64,000 nt of DNA from JADLGL01 sp963732865 (GTDB taxonomy: Bacteria > Pseudomonadota > Alphaproteobacteria > Rhizobiales > Kaistiaceae). Shown one piece after another: positions 1 through 8,556 of this stretch. Position 1 is the first letter of the stretch, and each line of letters opens with the position of its first letter. The notes beneath the pieces were generated by a model. The model had not been told where the DNA came from. It ran no database searches and saw nothing but the letters and a program-made list of their open reading frames with translations. Both the position numbers and the translations under genes were made by a program. The stretch lies in contig CAVTBC010000001.1 in the NCBI GenBank assembly GCA_963732865.1, positions 1 to 64,000 of the forward strand, given 5' to 3'.

Positions 1-2
1 TT

Positions 3-347
3 GCCCGGTGCGTCTTCGAACTCGAACTGGACGATTGGAACAAGACTTTCCTGGCAAACGCCATCGCGTGCCTTTCCTGCGGCCTCTATGACCTTGCGAT
101 AACCGACACCAGAATTGCTCGCGTCCCCCTGGAGCATCGCTCGTCCGCTTTCGCTGCCGATCCACAAGTCGCAGCCCTCGAGCGCCCACAGCTTGCGGCA
201 TTTCTCGAACAGCTTGTTGAACATCCAAACCTGCCTTGGCGCGTGTTCTCTAAAGACGACCCCCCCCTGGGGAGCACTTTTCGATTTCGCGGAGATCGGC
301 AGGACCCCCTCCAGACACCTCGGCTGCCCGCGAACGTCGCTTGGTGA
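3..347 (+). CDS. Hypothetical protein, C-terminal fragment cut by the window edge
   Basis: A frame open from the first bases of the window runs to a TGA at 345-347 and gives 114 residues. There is no start codon in it, so this is the end of a longer gene. The composition looks like real protein: an acidic start (VFELELDDWNK), a helical stretch around AIACLSCGLYDLAITD and then HPNLPWRVFSKDD. I do not recognise the family. It converges on the next gene with only a 7-base gap. Coding potential is inferred from codon and residue use only. Confidence 0.5.
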   Translation, partial: ARCVFELELDDWNKTFLANAIACLSCGLYDLAITDTRIARVPLEHRSSAFAADPQVAALERPQLAAFLEQLVEHPNLPWRVFSKDDPPLGSTFRFRGDRQDPLQTPRLPANVAW

Positions 348-354
348 GGAGAGC

Positions 355-783
355 TCAACGGGTGTCACTCACCACCACTGGCTTCCGACTCGACCAGGCC
401 GAGCGCGCGATGCCCCCTCCGAGGATTTCGCTGCTTGGCGCCGAGGCGATCAGTTTCTGCAGCACATCGATGCGTTGGTTGAGTTCTTCGTCGCTCCACG
501 CTGACAACGGCCACTCGTCCCGCAATTCATGGACCGAGGTCTTATTCCATCCGGCTCTTGTCTTCAGCCAGAAGATCGCGGCGGTTACCGCCTCGCGGCC
601 GTCGCCCGTCGCCTTGCGATAGAGGTTCTCGGCCGCACGGACGTTTGCCTTGCTTTTTGAGGCGCCGCCGCGGGGTGGCGGCCAATTGTTAATGTTGCCG
701 TCGGTTTCGGATTGGGTTTCGCCGGCGTCCTCATATTTCTGTTTTTCATGCGAGGGCACTAGCTGTCGGTACTTACCATCCAT
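355..783 (-). CDS. Phage/island hypothetical protein with a terminase-small-subunit-like tail motif
   Basis: 142 residues from the ATG at 783. The N-terminal third is polar and low in complexity. The core, around AAIFWLKTRAGWNKTSVHEL, resembles the 'FWLKTRAGWKET' segment common in small phage or island proteins next to terminases, several annotated as terminase small subunits. The rest is helical (SDEELNQRIDVLQKLIAS). A more upstream start at 861 is possible, but the extra residues are arginine-rich and look non-coding. The function assignment is by resemblance only. Confidence 0.5.
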   Translation of the reverse strand: MDGKYRQLVPSHEKQKYEDAGETQSETDGNINNWPPPRGGASKSKANVRAAENLYRKATGDGREAVTAAIFWLKTRAGWNKTSVHELRDEWPLSAWSDEELNQRIDVLQKLIASAPSSEILGGGIARSAWSSRKPVVVSDTR

Positions 784-1232
784 CGAAACACAAGAAACTC
801 GCAGCCGCTGAAGGCTGTACGTCGCCCTTGGCCTTCGAGCGCGTCTCGATGAAACCACCATGTGCGGACGGCTAAAGTGGCGCCAGTGTGCCCTGAGAAG
901 GAGCGTGTCGTTGTTGACCTCGGCGAGGGCAACGTTGAGACCATGGCGACCAGGGCGGAATGTCCGTCGTGGGACGGAGAAGGCGTTCGCGCACTCCCGT
1001 CAGGTGCAGGCGCCCGCGAAGTACGGGCCGGAGCAGGAATGCCCGCTATTCAGTCACTGAGGCGCCGACGCCGAACACGCCAGCACGTCGGTGCTCCCTC
1101 AGCCAAAACAGTCCGCCCACCAATGTCATTGGTTGACCGACGGACACCAGTTAGAATGGTCCTGGCCGGCCGACCAAGGGCATGCACGTCAGACGAATAC
1201 ACTACCGACAGGACCACCTGCGCTAAAGCACA
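784..1232. other. Intergenic stretch with no convincing gene
   Basis: About 450 bases between the minus-strand island protein and the adenylate cyclase remnant. Open frames exist on both strands, but their translations are rich in Arg, Ser and Pro without recognisable motifs. I see no RNA gene or clear inverted repeat. It may hold remnants too decayed to identify. Confidence 0.4.
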
Positions 1233-2549
1233 ATGGCAAAGCTGCGCGCCCATCTCCGGCCCGCCGGATTGCGAATGCTGGCATTCGGGAAGCTGAAAGC
1301 GTCAGCGAAGAATGTCGTGGCGTTCGTTGCCCAAATAGGCGGCGATCCAAGCGACGACGACGGCCTTAGGCTCAAGAAATCACTTCTTGTCTTCGGCAGC
1401 ATTTCATTCTCGTTAGCAGGTCTTTGTTGGGGTGTGATGTATTTCGCGCTCGGAGCGCGGCTCGCCTCAATCATTCCAATTTCATATAGTTTGGTTTCTT
1501 TGCTCAGCCTCGTCAATTTTGGGTTGACGCGAAGATATCGCTTCTTAGGCTTCAGCCAATTGACGCTGATCCTCCTTCTCCCCTGGTTCTTGCTCATGTT
1601 GGTTTTGGGCGGATTTTTCTATGGCAGCGCCGTAATCCTTTGGGCGCTAATCTGCCAGATGGCGGCAATGCTTTTTGACGAGCCTCGCAACGCTCCCCGT
1701 TGGTTCGCTGGATTCGTAATTCTGACACTGCTTTGTGCAAGTGTGCAGTCACGGTTGAGTATCGATCCACCCATATCGTCAGAATTTATTACGTTCTTCT
1801 TCGCTATCAACTTGATTGGAGTTGGCTCGTTGATCTTCTTTTTGGTCCTCTATTTCGTTGGTCAAAAGAACTTTTTCGCAGAGCAGTCCGAGGGGCTTCT
1901 CCTGAACATTCTCCCCAAGGAGATCGCGCGAAAATTTAAGAAGCGGCCGTCGCCCGATTGCCGACCAATTTGAGGGAGTAAGCGTGCTTTTTGCGGATCT
2001 ATGGACCTTCATCCCGATGTCGGCGACCATGTCGCCTGCCGACTTGGTCGGCCTACTTGACGACGTTTTTCGTATTTCGACGAACTGACTGAGAGATATG
2101 AACTGGAGAAAATCAAAACGATTGGCGATTGCTACATGGCGGCCTCCGGCTTACCGCGGCCTCGGATCGACCACGCGCAGGTGCTGACCCAAATGGCGCT
2201 GGAGATGATCGAGTATGTGTGGATTCCCACGAGTTCCGCGGACGAAAGTTGGCGTTTCGCGTGGGAATCGATTCCGGGTTGGTGGTTGCCGGAATTGATT
2301 GGCCGGAAGAAGTTTATCTATGACCTTTGGGGTAACGTCGTGAACACAGCCAGTCGGATGGATTCCGATGGGCCAAGTGGATCGAACAGGTCGGCGCGCG
2401 CCACCTATGAAATCATCAAGGCCGAGTTCGCCTGCGAACCACGCGGAACCGTTGAGTTGAAGGGCCTGGGTAAGACAGAAACGTGGTTGGTTAGGGGACG
2501 TCTTTCAGCGGTGCCGGACCACCAAGCGCCAAAAGGGGTTCTTCCCTGA
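1233..2549 (+). pseudogene. Class III adenylate/guanylate cyclase, membrane-anchored, multiply frameshifted
   Basis: The first 246 residues (1233-1973) form an N-terminal region with about six membrane spans (for example SLLVFGSISFSLAGLCWGVM), then the linker SEGLLLNILPKEIA that precedes the catalytic domain in membrane cyclases of alphaproteobacteria. The catalytic domain follows in other frames: LFADL then IPMSATMSPADLVGLLDD (near 1987-2060), KIKTIGDCYMAASG (about 2112-2150), KLAFRVGIDSG (about 2245-2280), and GRKKFIYDLWGNVVNTASRMDS to the C-terminus in frame with 2136-2549. At least four frame changes are needed, and the segment between the first metal-binding Asp and the next motif is damaged. 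Base composition is lower in GC than the chromosome to the right, which fits acquired DNA. Not functional as read. Confidence 0.85.
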
Positions 2550-2880
2550 TGAATGGTCGTCTCTGCTCGGTCGGGCGGTGTCGAGAAATGTGGCTCAGCG
2601 CGGCAGACTACAAGGTGGGTTGTGTATTCCCGCCTAGGAATTCGCGCGAAGGTGAGCTGACGGAAAAGGGTGTCCGGATCCTCCGGATTCGTAAGTAGGC
2701 GGGAACCCGTGGGCAGACAAGGTGGTGGCGTTGGGGGTTCGGCGCTTGGCCCCGTGAGGACATTCCGAGCCGTACGTACCATCGTCCCTCGCGACTGATC
2801 GGATGCTTTGACGTGGCAGCGGCGGACATGAAAAAGCCCCGCCGAAGCGGGGCTTTTCGCAAGACAGTGGTTTCGGGGGA
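2550..2880. other. Intergenic region; no gene seen apart from the terminator at its right end
   Basis: About 330 bases between the cyclase remnant and the first outer-membrane-protein remnant. No frame gives a recognisable protein. The only structure seen is the strong hairpin annotated separately near 2832-2857. Confidence 0.4.
2832..2857 (-). terminator. Rho-independent terminator of the outer-membrane-protein remnant
   Basis: A near-perfect stem, AAAAGCCCCGC / GCGGGGCTTTT with a CGAA loop, lies just past the stop of the minus-strand gene ending at 2881. The A/T tracts on both sides let it work in either direction. It is intact although the gene it serves is broken. Confidence 0.85.
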
Positions 2881-3431
2881 TTAGCCGCCGAAATGCCAGT
2901 TTACGCCCATCTCGACGCGCGGCTGCCAACCCGTGCCCCCGAAGTGGCGCTCGACGCCGCCTTCGGCGAAGAGGGACAATGCGTGACCGAGGCCAACCTC
3001 AAGGCCGCCCGTCAGGGTGTAGTAGTTCTGCAGAGGCATCGGCGAGTAGCCGATGTAACTGACCTTTGCGTACCCGAGCACATTCCCGAAAATGTAGCCG
3101 GCGCGGCGCTGGCGCCGATCAGCCAGTGTGGCGCCGCCATCGTACCAGTAAACGATGGAGCCCTGAGCGCCGATGAGGAAGTCGGCACCAGCGACGAAGT
3201 TGTAGCCGATTGGCATTGACGGCGGACCGGGACCAGCCCGGAGAAGTCCACCGAGGGGAGATGCCTGCGTACGGGCCTGCCATTTAAACGCCGGCGGAGG
3301 CGGGGTCGGGCGTAGGTCGGCGCCGTAGGCGGCAATGACCGGGCGATATCGGCCGCCATGGCGCCCGTCGCGATCAGCGCCGAGCCAGTGGCGGCGAGGA
3401 TCAAGCCCTTAAAATATTTCGTGGTTTTCAC
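2881..3431 (-). pseudogene. Outer-membrane beta-barrel protein (Omp25/OmpA-barrel type), frameshifted
   Basis: The N-terminus (MKTTKYFKGLILAATGSALIATGAMAADI) is a classical signal peptide with an AMA-A cleavage site. The C-terminal part, in another frame from about 3216 to 2881, reads MPIGYNFVAGADFLIGAQGS, then alternating strands, and ends EMGVNWHFGG, the pattern of small alphaproteobacterial porin-like barrels whose last residues insert in the outer membrane. Between about 3230 and 3300 the reading frame changes at least once. Start and end are both well preserved, so the damage may be recent. A degraded paralogue lies immediately upstream at 3452-3986. Confidence 0.8.
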
Positions 3432-3451
3432 TGTCGTGCTGCTTTCTGTTG

Positions 3452-3986
3452 CTAGCGATTAGTTTCTGAAATGTAATTCAGACCAACATTGATGTGAGGG
3501 GAAAAATCCCGCCCATGAGGGGGCTTCGCGAGTAACTTCCGCGGGGACCGATAGCGCCTGCCCGATTCTGAACTTAAGGCCTCCGCCGACGCGGAAAGAC
3601 GAGAACGTTGCCCCGTAAGTGACTTCGACTTTCGCATAGGGAGAAGGCTCGCGAAAACATAGCCGGCGCGACTTGCTCCGATGAGCCAAGTGGTGCTCAC
3701 GCTATTCCACCAGTAGCCAACTTTGCTCTTCCGCTCTGAAAAGGAAAGGCCGAGTATGAAGTTATAGCCGGCGTTGGCATTGGTGGTGATCAGATCAGTC
3801 ACGCAAAAATCGACGGAGCCACTCAGGCCGACATAGGGGCCCGACCAATCAAAGAAGGGGTGTGCGCATTGTTACTGTGGGCGTCGTCGGCATGAGGGCG
3901 TAAGATCGGCCGCCGTTGCGCGGTCGATGCTACGGCTGAGCGGCAAACGCGAGCATCAAGCCTTTCAAGGATCTCGTGATCTTCAT
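3452..3986 (-). pseudogene. Second outer-membrane beta-barrel protein remnant, paralogue of the neighbour
   Basis: The start is MKITRSLKGLMLAFAAQP followed by a stop, matching the signal peptide of the downstream paralogue (MKTTKYFKGLILA). The mature part continues in another frame: FDW-SGPYVGLSGSVDF, then NANAGYNFILGLSFSERK, ASRAGYVFAS, a further shift at YAKVEVTYGATFSSFRVGGG, and finally FSPHINVGLNYISETNR. At least three frame breaks plus a stop make it clearly dead. The motifs WSGPYVG, AGYNF and the terminal strand are those of small barrel outer-membrane proteins. Confidence 0.75.
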
Positions 3987-4459
3987 GTTCCCGGCTCCGT
4001 TCATCCATGCCACTCCGTCGCGGCGAAACGATTCCATAGTGAGGCATCACAGGGGACTGTCGCCAACGACGGTCACACGCCATCCGAGGTGGATTTCCCC
4101 GCTACGTTGCAGGGAAACAACGAACGATCTGATGGGGGCGCCAAAAGTGAAAACGTCCCACCGGGGAGGAGATCGGCGGGCGTTCTCAATAGAGCGTGCG
4201 ACGCCGCAAGGCTTGTCCGCAGCGGCAAACGTTGCGTTCCGAAACTGCATATGAACAGGCAGATGACTGCCTATCACCTAGTCGCAGAATTGCCGGAAAT
4301 GCCGGCCGGATGCTCCGTCCCGATCCGACGGTCGATGTGGAAGTCGTTCGTCTTCTTCGATCCCGCGGCTTCGATCACTAGGAGCGACGCGCTGTCCTGA
4401 TCAGGTCGTGCTGAACTCGGCGATGGTCCGGGGTTGAATTTTAATCAGGCCAGCCAGCG
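3987..4459. other. Intergenic stretch, possibly with a small decayed gene near 4263-4381
   Basis: No complete gene is convincing. From the ATG at 4263 one frame reads MTAYHLVAELPEMPAG; a neighbouring frame then continues RPDPTVDVEVVRLLRSRGFDH to a stop near 4381. Together they could be a small protein of about 40 residues with one frameshift. The other frames look random. Confidence 0.3.
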
Positions 4460-4763
4460 ATGCCTCAGCACGGTGGCGCGAGGCCCGGCGCAGGGCGAAA
4501 GCCAGGGTCAAGGACAGAGAAGACGGCCGAAATCGCGCTGCGTGCCGTTAGTGATGAATCAGTCCGCTGGAAGTATTGCTCGAGGCCATGAGGGCCACTC
4601 GAGCTAACGTCGATCTCGAAAGGCCGCCGACTACGCCCGCATGGCGGCGCCGTATTGCCACCCGCGGCTAAACGCAATCGTGGCGCTGGAGGTTACACCG
4701 GAGGACCACAGCTCGATGCCGACAGGCGCCCGGTCGCTGTGCGCCGGCTGGCGATGCTCGTGA
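4460..4763 (+). pseudogene. Terminase-small-subunit-like phage/island protein, two frameshifts
   Basis: Starting at the ATG at 4460 the protein reads MPQHGGARPGAGRKPGS followed by KTAEIALRAVSDE. This is the glycine/arginine-rich head and first helix of a common phage/island family often annotated as terminase small subunit. The next conserved part, LLEAMRATRANVDLE, is in a second frame (about 4577-4620). RKAADYARMAAPYCHPRLNA and the tail VALEVTPEDHSS lie in a third (4617-4763). Each switch needs one small indel. The family normally reads through these segments without a break (SPLEVLLEAMR, then AAPYxHPRL), so this is a decayed copy. Confidence 0.7.
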
Positions 4764-4998
4764 TGGCTGCTGTTAGAGAGGCCAAAGAGACAGGCCAGAT
4801 CAGGAACCGAGTGAATGATTGTCGCCCGCGGTACTATGGTGACTGTCGGGGCACCACTGGTAGCTGGCGCCTGGCTGCCCCTTCCTCAACGGCCGGCGTG
4901 ACCTCGCTCCCTGTCCGGGCGGAGCCTTTAAGGGCTGATCAAGGGTCGGCTGTGAGCGAGGCGGGATCGCCGAAGTGAGCATGTCCTCCAGCGCAGGG
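4764..4998. other. Short region without a recognisable gene
   Basis: The frames on both strands give no familiar motif. It may be the decayed tail of the terminase-like remnant on the left, or spacer before the convergent minus-strand gene. Confidence 0.3.
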
Positions 4999-5107
4999 TC
5001 ATCTCCAAAATCCGTCTGCTCCCCGCATCCACGGTCCTTCCCCGGCGTTCTGGTCGCCGTTCTCCACCTCACGTTTCCGAAGCGTTAGCTCACGACGGGC
5101 GAGTGCC

Positions 5108-5803
5108 TCAGCTTCGAGCTCGCGGCACCCCGGCGTCGAACTCGAGGATCGCAGCTCGTTCGTCGACGTCGGCTTGCGCCACCTCGGCGTCGTTCGGCCG
5201 GTCGTCTCTCTCGGTGCTTCGGGCGCAAGCAGAGAACTCAACTACCTCAATACCTTTCTTCCTTCCCTGAGAACCTAGTGAAGGTGTTTGAAGGTGTATG
5301 GGTGGTGTTCCGACCACCTCCAACGTGGTGCTCTGACCACGTCCGTTCTCATGTCTATGTGGTGGTGTGACCACGTCCCTGTTGCCGTGAGGCTCGTTTG
5401 CGATGCGCCTTTTTTGTGCCTCGTTTCTAGCATCCCTCTTTTCGATCCGCTGGCCCAAGAAGTCGTTGACCTTCGTTTCGAGCATTCGGTATCGCGATCC
5501 GCGTCGGCCACTGCCGCGCTCGACCGACCACCAGCCGCAGTGCTCCAGCCGCTTGCGCGCGTCGTTGAGTTGCCAACGATCAGAGACGGTCGGCACGTCA
5601 TCTAGGATGAGCGCGTCCGACAATATCGCCACGCCCGATAGCTCGTTCAGCGCCTCTGCGACGCGACATGCTACTCGGTGATCTCGATCTGTCACGCGGG
5701 CGTCGGACGCCATCGCGTTGAGCCAGTCGAGCTTCCTGCTCGTAAAAGTGCGCGGCGCGTCGGCATCGGACGGCTTTGCTATGCCGTTTGGCCGCCTAGC
5801 CAT
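5108..5803 (-). CDS. Helix-turn-helix replication-type protein of a genomic island, probably frameshifted near its end
   Basis: From MARRPNG at 5803 (another ATG at 5815) this gives about 231 residues. The N-terminal part, RKLDWLNAMASDARVTDRDH and RVACRVAEALN, followed by SDRWQLNDARKRLEHCGWW, has the layout of winged-helix or replication-initiator-like proteins of alphaproteobacterial islands. The C-terminal half is polar and probably disordered. The frame stops soon after AAILEFDAGVPRARS, but the next frame carries a coherent continuation, ELEAEALARRELTLRKREVE, ending at 4999. A single-base indel near 5125 probably truncated the protein by about 40 residues. No clear ribosome binding site decides between the two starts. 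Confidence 0.6.
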   Translation of the reverse strand: MARRPNGIAKPSDADAPRTFTSRKLDWLNAMASDARVTDRDHRVACRVAEALNELSGVAILSDALILDDVPTVSDRWQLNDARKRLEHCGWWSVERGSGRRGSRYRMLETKVNDFLGQRIEKRDARNEAQKRRIANEPHGNRDVVTPPHRHENGRGQSTTLEVVGTPPIHLQTPSLGSQGRKKGIEVVEFSACARSTERDDRPNDAEVAQADVDERAAILEFDAGVPRARS

Positions 5804-5924
5804 CAGAGCGACCATTTTAGAGGCGGCCGGTTCATGATGCAGCCGGCATGGCGGCCATGTGCCTTGCGTGGCGATGAATGAACCGCTGTCTCCGAGCCAA
5901 CGGGAAGGGCACGACCCTGCGCGG

Positions 5925-6641
5925 TCATTTTACCTCGCCCGCGACATCGACCGCCACAGCATCTTGGGCGCCAGGATCGACGATTGGATCGGGTGCAATG
6001 TCGGGTGCCTTTGTAGGCGTTTTCGCCGATCCACGGGCCGCAGATGCCCTCGCCATCGAGGCGCGTTTGCGCTCCAAGATATCCGGTGCGAATGTGGGAC
6101 GCTTCCGGACGCCCACTACCTCGCGGATGATTTTTGCCTCGTCCGGTGTTGGCAGACGCATCAGCCGAAGGACGCCTCCCTCATCCCCGTCTTGCGTGAC
6201 GACGCAAAACGAAAGCTGGCGTTTGATGCCCGACCAGTGCCTCTTCGAGTTGCCGCCGACACCCAACAAGTAGTCAGCGGGGCGGTCCGACCAAATGCCG
6301 ATGAAGCCCCGGCTCGCTTTGATTACCCACCAGCCGCATTCATCCAGGCGAAGAAGCGATGGTGACGCATCGAGCGCCTCCAGAAGCGCCAGCAGATGCT
6401 CCCTATCAATCGGCAGACCGGGCTTCATCTCAGGCAACCTCGGCTCGATGGTCAGCAAGCCACGCCAAACGTCGTCACGATGGTAGAGGACCCGCCGGCC
6501 GATCCGAGTGTGCGCTGGTGCATCGCGAAGACGCCGCCAGCGTATCAACGTGCGGGTCGAAACGCCGAGTTCACTGGCAAGCCTGTCTTCGTCGATGTAG
6601 TCGCCGAGGATCAAGACGTCGTCGGAGGGGAGTTGAAGCAT
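5925..6641 (-). CDS. Excisionase/AlpA-like helix-turn-helix protein with a C-terminal extension
   Basis: 238 residues. Residues about 15-60, DEDRLASELGVSTRTLIRW through RIGRRVLYHRDDV, form a MerR/AlpA-type helix-turn-helix followed by the short wing used by recombination directionality factors. The middle part (DECGWWVIKASRGFIGIWS) is a conserved unknown region. The last 60 residues are Ala/Pro-rich and likely flexible. AGGAG lies 9 bases before the ATG at 6641. It sits in the island, upstream of the replication-type gene and downstream of the integrase, as expected for a DNA-binding regulator of excision or replication. Role inferred from the fold and context. Confidence 0.65.
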   Translation of the reverse strand: MLQLPSDDVLILGDYIDEDRLASELGVSTRTLIRWRRLRDAPAHTRIGRRVLYHRDDVWRGLLTIEPRLPEMKPGLPIDREHLLALLEALDASPSLLRLDECGWWVIKASRGFIGIWSDRPADYLLGVGGNSKRHWSGIKRQLSFCVVTQDGDEGGVLRLMRLPTPDEAKIIREVVGVRKRPTFAPDILERKRASMARASAARGSAKTPTKAPDIAPDPIVDPGAQDAVAVDVAGEVK

Positions 6642-6728
6642 GTCGATTGGCTCCTACGGGCATTCGATGTTCGCCAGTAGAGCCGAAATTGCGCCGACCT
6701 GTCGGCCAGCAATGATTGAAACTATTTG

Positions 6729-7200
6729 CTATCCAAACGCCGATAGAGCGCGCTCCAGATGGGACTTCAGCCAAGCGTCAGAAGGAACACTTCTCTGCGT
6801 TTCCTGGAACCAATGAGCAATTCTGTGAGCAAGGCCCGCCTGCGTATCTGGCAGCCCACCTGCAATCGCCAAGATCACAACCTCGATCCACATGCGCGTC
6901 TAGATCGTACTTTGCTTCGCGACCAGGCCGTCGCTTGGTCGACTTGAAGGAACGGAGCCATCCCAAAACAGAATGACGATCGATCTCAACTGCGTCGTCG
7001 TACTGAATTTCACCGGCCTCCGGATACCGGTTCCAATATGCCGACATCTTGATCTCGCCATCGCGACGGCCGACGATATCTCCATCCACCAATGCCGCGA
7101 CTAGCGCCTCCGAGCTTCCAGTCTCGTCTCCGCTGACTTCGCGGATCAACTCCACGGCGGATACGGCGTGTATCCATCGGATGTCCGGGACTGTTGCCAT
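6729..7200 (-). pseudogene. Integrase-adjacent island protein of unknown function, one frameshift
   Basis: The ATG at 7200 directly follows the integrase stop codon (TAG then ATG), so the two are translationally linked. The N-terminal part is readable: DIRWIHAVSAVELIREVSGD, EALVAALVDGDIVGRRDG, and EIDRHSVLGWLRSFK. After KYDLDA the frame is lost. The neighbouring frame continues sensibly as RMWIEVVILAIAGGLPDTQ, AGLAHRIAHWFQET and SHLERALSAFG, ending at 6729. One extra base (or two missing) near 6895 explains the break. Proteins of this layout commonly accompany integrases in alphaproteobacterial islands; their function is not known to me. Confidence 0.7.
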
Positions 7201-8397
7201 CTATGAAGTGCTCCGACGGGAAGGTATCGGTACGACTTCGGCGATCGGCTTCCCCGTGACAATTGCGCCGACCCGCTCGGTCGCCGCCCTGAGGGGGTCG
7301 TCGAACAGGTGGGCATAGCGCGCGGTCGTCGCAGGCTGACTGTGGCCTAGTAAGGCTCCAATGATCGGCAGGGAGAGCCCCGAGCTCGCGAGAACACTGG
7401 CATAGGTGTGCCTGAGATCATGAATGCGGGCGTTGGCGATGCCGGCGACGCGGCAGATCGCAGCCCAGTTGTGTTTGATCTCGACGCGATGACCATCTCC
7501 GCTAGGAAAGACGAACTCAGCATCGGGTGCAGCCGTGGCGCGGAGCTCGGACAGAAGCTGGCGGGCAGGGGCGGAGAGGGGCACCCGGTGGAGGGTCTTT
7601 TGCTTCGTCGTCGAACCCGGCTTGGTCCAGACGCCGTTCTCAAGATCGATGTCGGCCCATCTGGCCGCTTGAACTTCGCCGCGACGGGCGCCGGTGAGCA
7701 GCAGCAGGCGGATTATGTTGACCGCATGCTGGTCGCGGTGCTCGGAAAGCGCGACGGTCAGGCGAGCAAGTTCATCGCCGGACAGGTAGCGATGCCTCTT
7801 CTCCTCCTGGTTCCGCTCGATGCCCTTGGCGGGGTTATCCTGACGCCAACCCCATCGGATCGCCAGCGACAACATTTTCGACAACACCGCCACGGTTCGA
7901 TTAGCGCGATACGAAGCCCCGCGGCGGGTGATCTTACGATGAAGTCCGTCGATGTCGCTGAAGGTCACGGCGGCGACCTTTCGATGCGCTAGCTCAGGCA
8001 GGATGTCGGCGTCGATGATCTGGCGATAGCTGCGCTGCGTGCTCGGCCGGGTCTTGGGGAGATGTTCCTCTTCGAACCGGCGGCAAAGATCAGCGACAGT
8101 CGGCGCGGTCCTCGCTTCAACGCGGCTGGCCAAAGGGTCTTCCCCGTCGGCGACTTGTCTCCTGAGTTCACCTGCGCGCTTGCGAGCCGCGTCAACTGTC
8201 CATTGATCGCGACCGTAGTCACCAATGGTGTACCGGCGTTCGCGACCGGCCAACGAATAGTTGAGCACGAACGCCTTATGCCCGCTCGCTGTAATGCGCA
8301 GACCGAAGCCCTTGATGTCGGTGTCGTAAACAATGCGGTTGCCGGCTGCCGGAGGTGGAAGGTCTCGAACCAGCTTGTCGGTGATCTTCCGTGCCAT
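7201..8397 (-). CDS. int: Tyrosine-type site-specific integrase, P4/DUF4102 family
   Basis: 398 residues, full length. Residues about 1-90 form the DUF4102 arm-type DNA-binding domain (KGFGLRITASGHKAFVLNY). A core-binding domain follows (about 100-180), then the catalytic domain with the Arg in LLLTGARRGEV, the His and Arg of IHDLRHTYAS, the His of LLGHSQPATTARYAH and the nucleophile Tyr in the same segment. It cuts and rejoins DNA at att sites and would integrate or excise this island. It reads away from the tRNA-Lys fragment at 8557-8601, its likely attachment site. All catalytic residues are present, unlike many neighbours, so it may still be active. Confidence 0.95.
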   Translation of the reverse strand: MARKITDKLVRDLPPPAAGNRIVYDTDIKGFGLRITASGHKAFVLNYSLAGRERRYTIGDYGRDQWTVDAARKRAGELRRQVADGEDPLASRVEARTAPTVADLCRRFEEEHLPKTRPSTQRSYRQIIDADILPELAHRKVAAVTFSDIDGLHRKITRRGASYRANRTVAVLSKMLSLAIRWGWRQDNPAKGIERNQEEKRHRYLSGDELARLTVALSEHRDQHAVNIIRLLLLTGARRGEVQAARWADIDLENGVWTKPGSTTKQKTLHRVPLSAPARQLLSELRATAAPDAEFVFPSGDGHRVEIKHNWAAICRVAGIANARIHDLRHTYASVLASSGLSLPIIGALLGHSQPATTARYAHLFDDPLRAATERVGAIVTGKPIAEVVPIPSRRSTS

Positions 8398-8556
8398 CTC
8401 CGTGTCCGGCTGGTGTCCGACCGCAGAACGGTATCCGATGCGATGCCAATGTCATCGAACCGCATCAGCTTGTCAATTGAAAGCTACTGGAGATAGGACT
8501 GTTTTGGAATACGTGGCGCGGAAAACAGAGGGCCCGCCTAGGGCTCGTGCAAGAAA

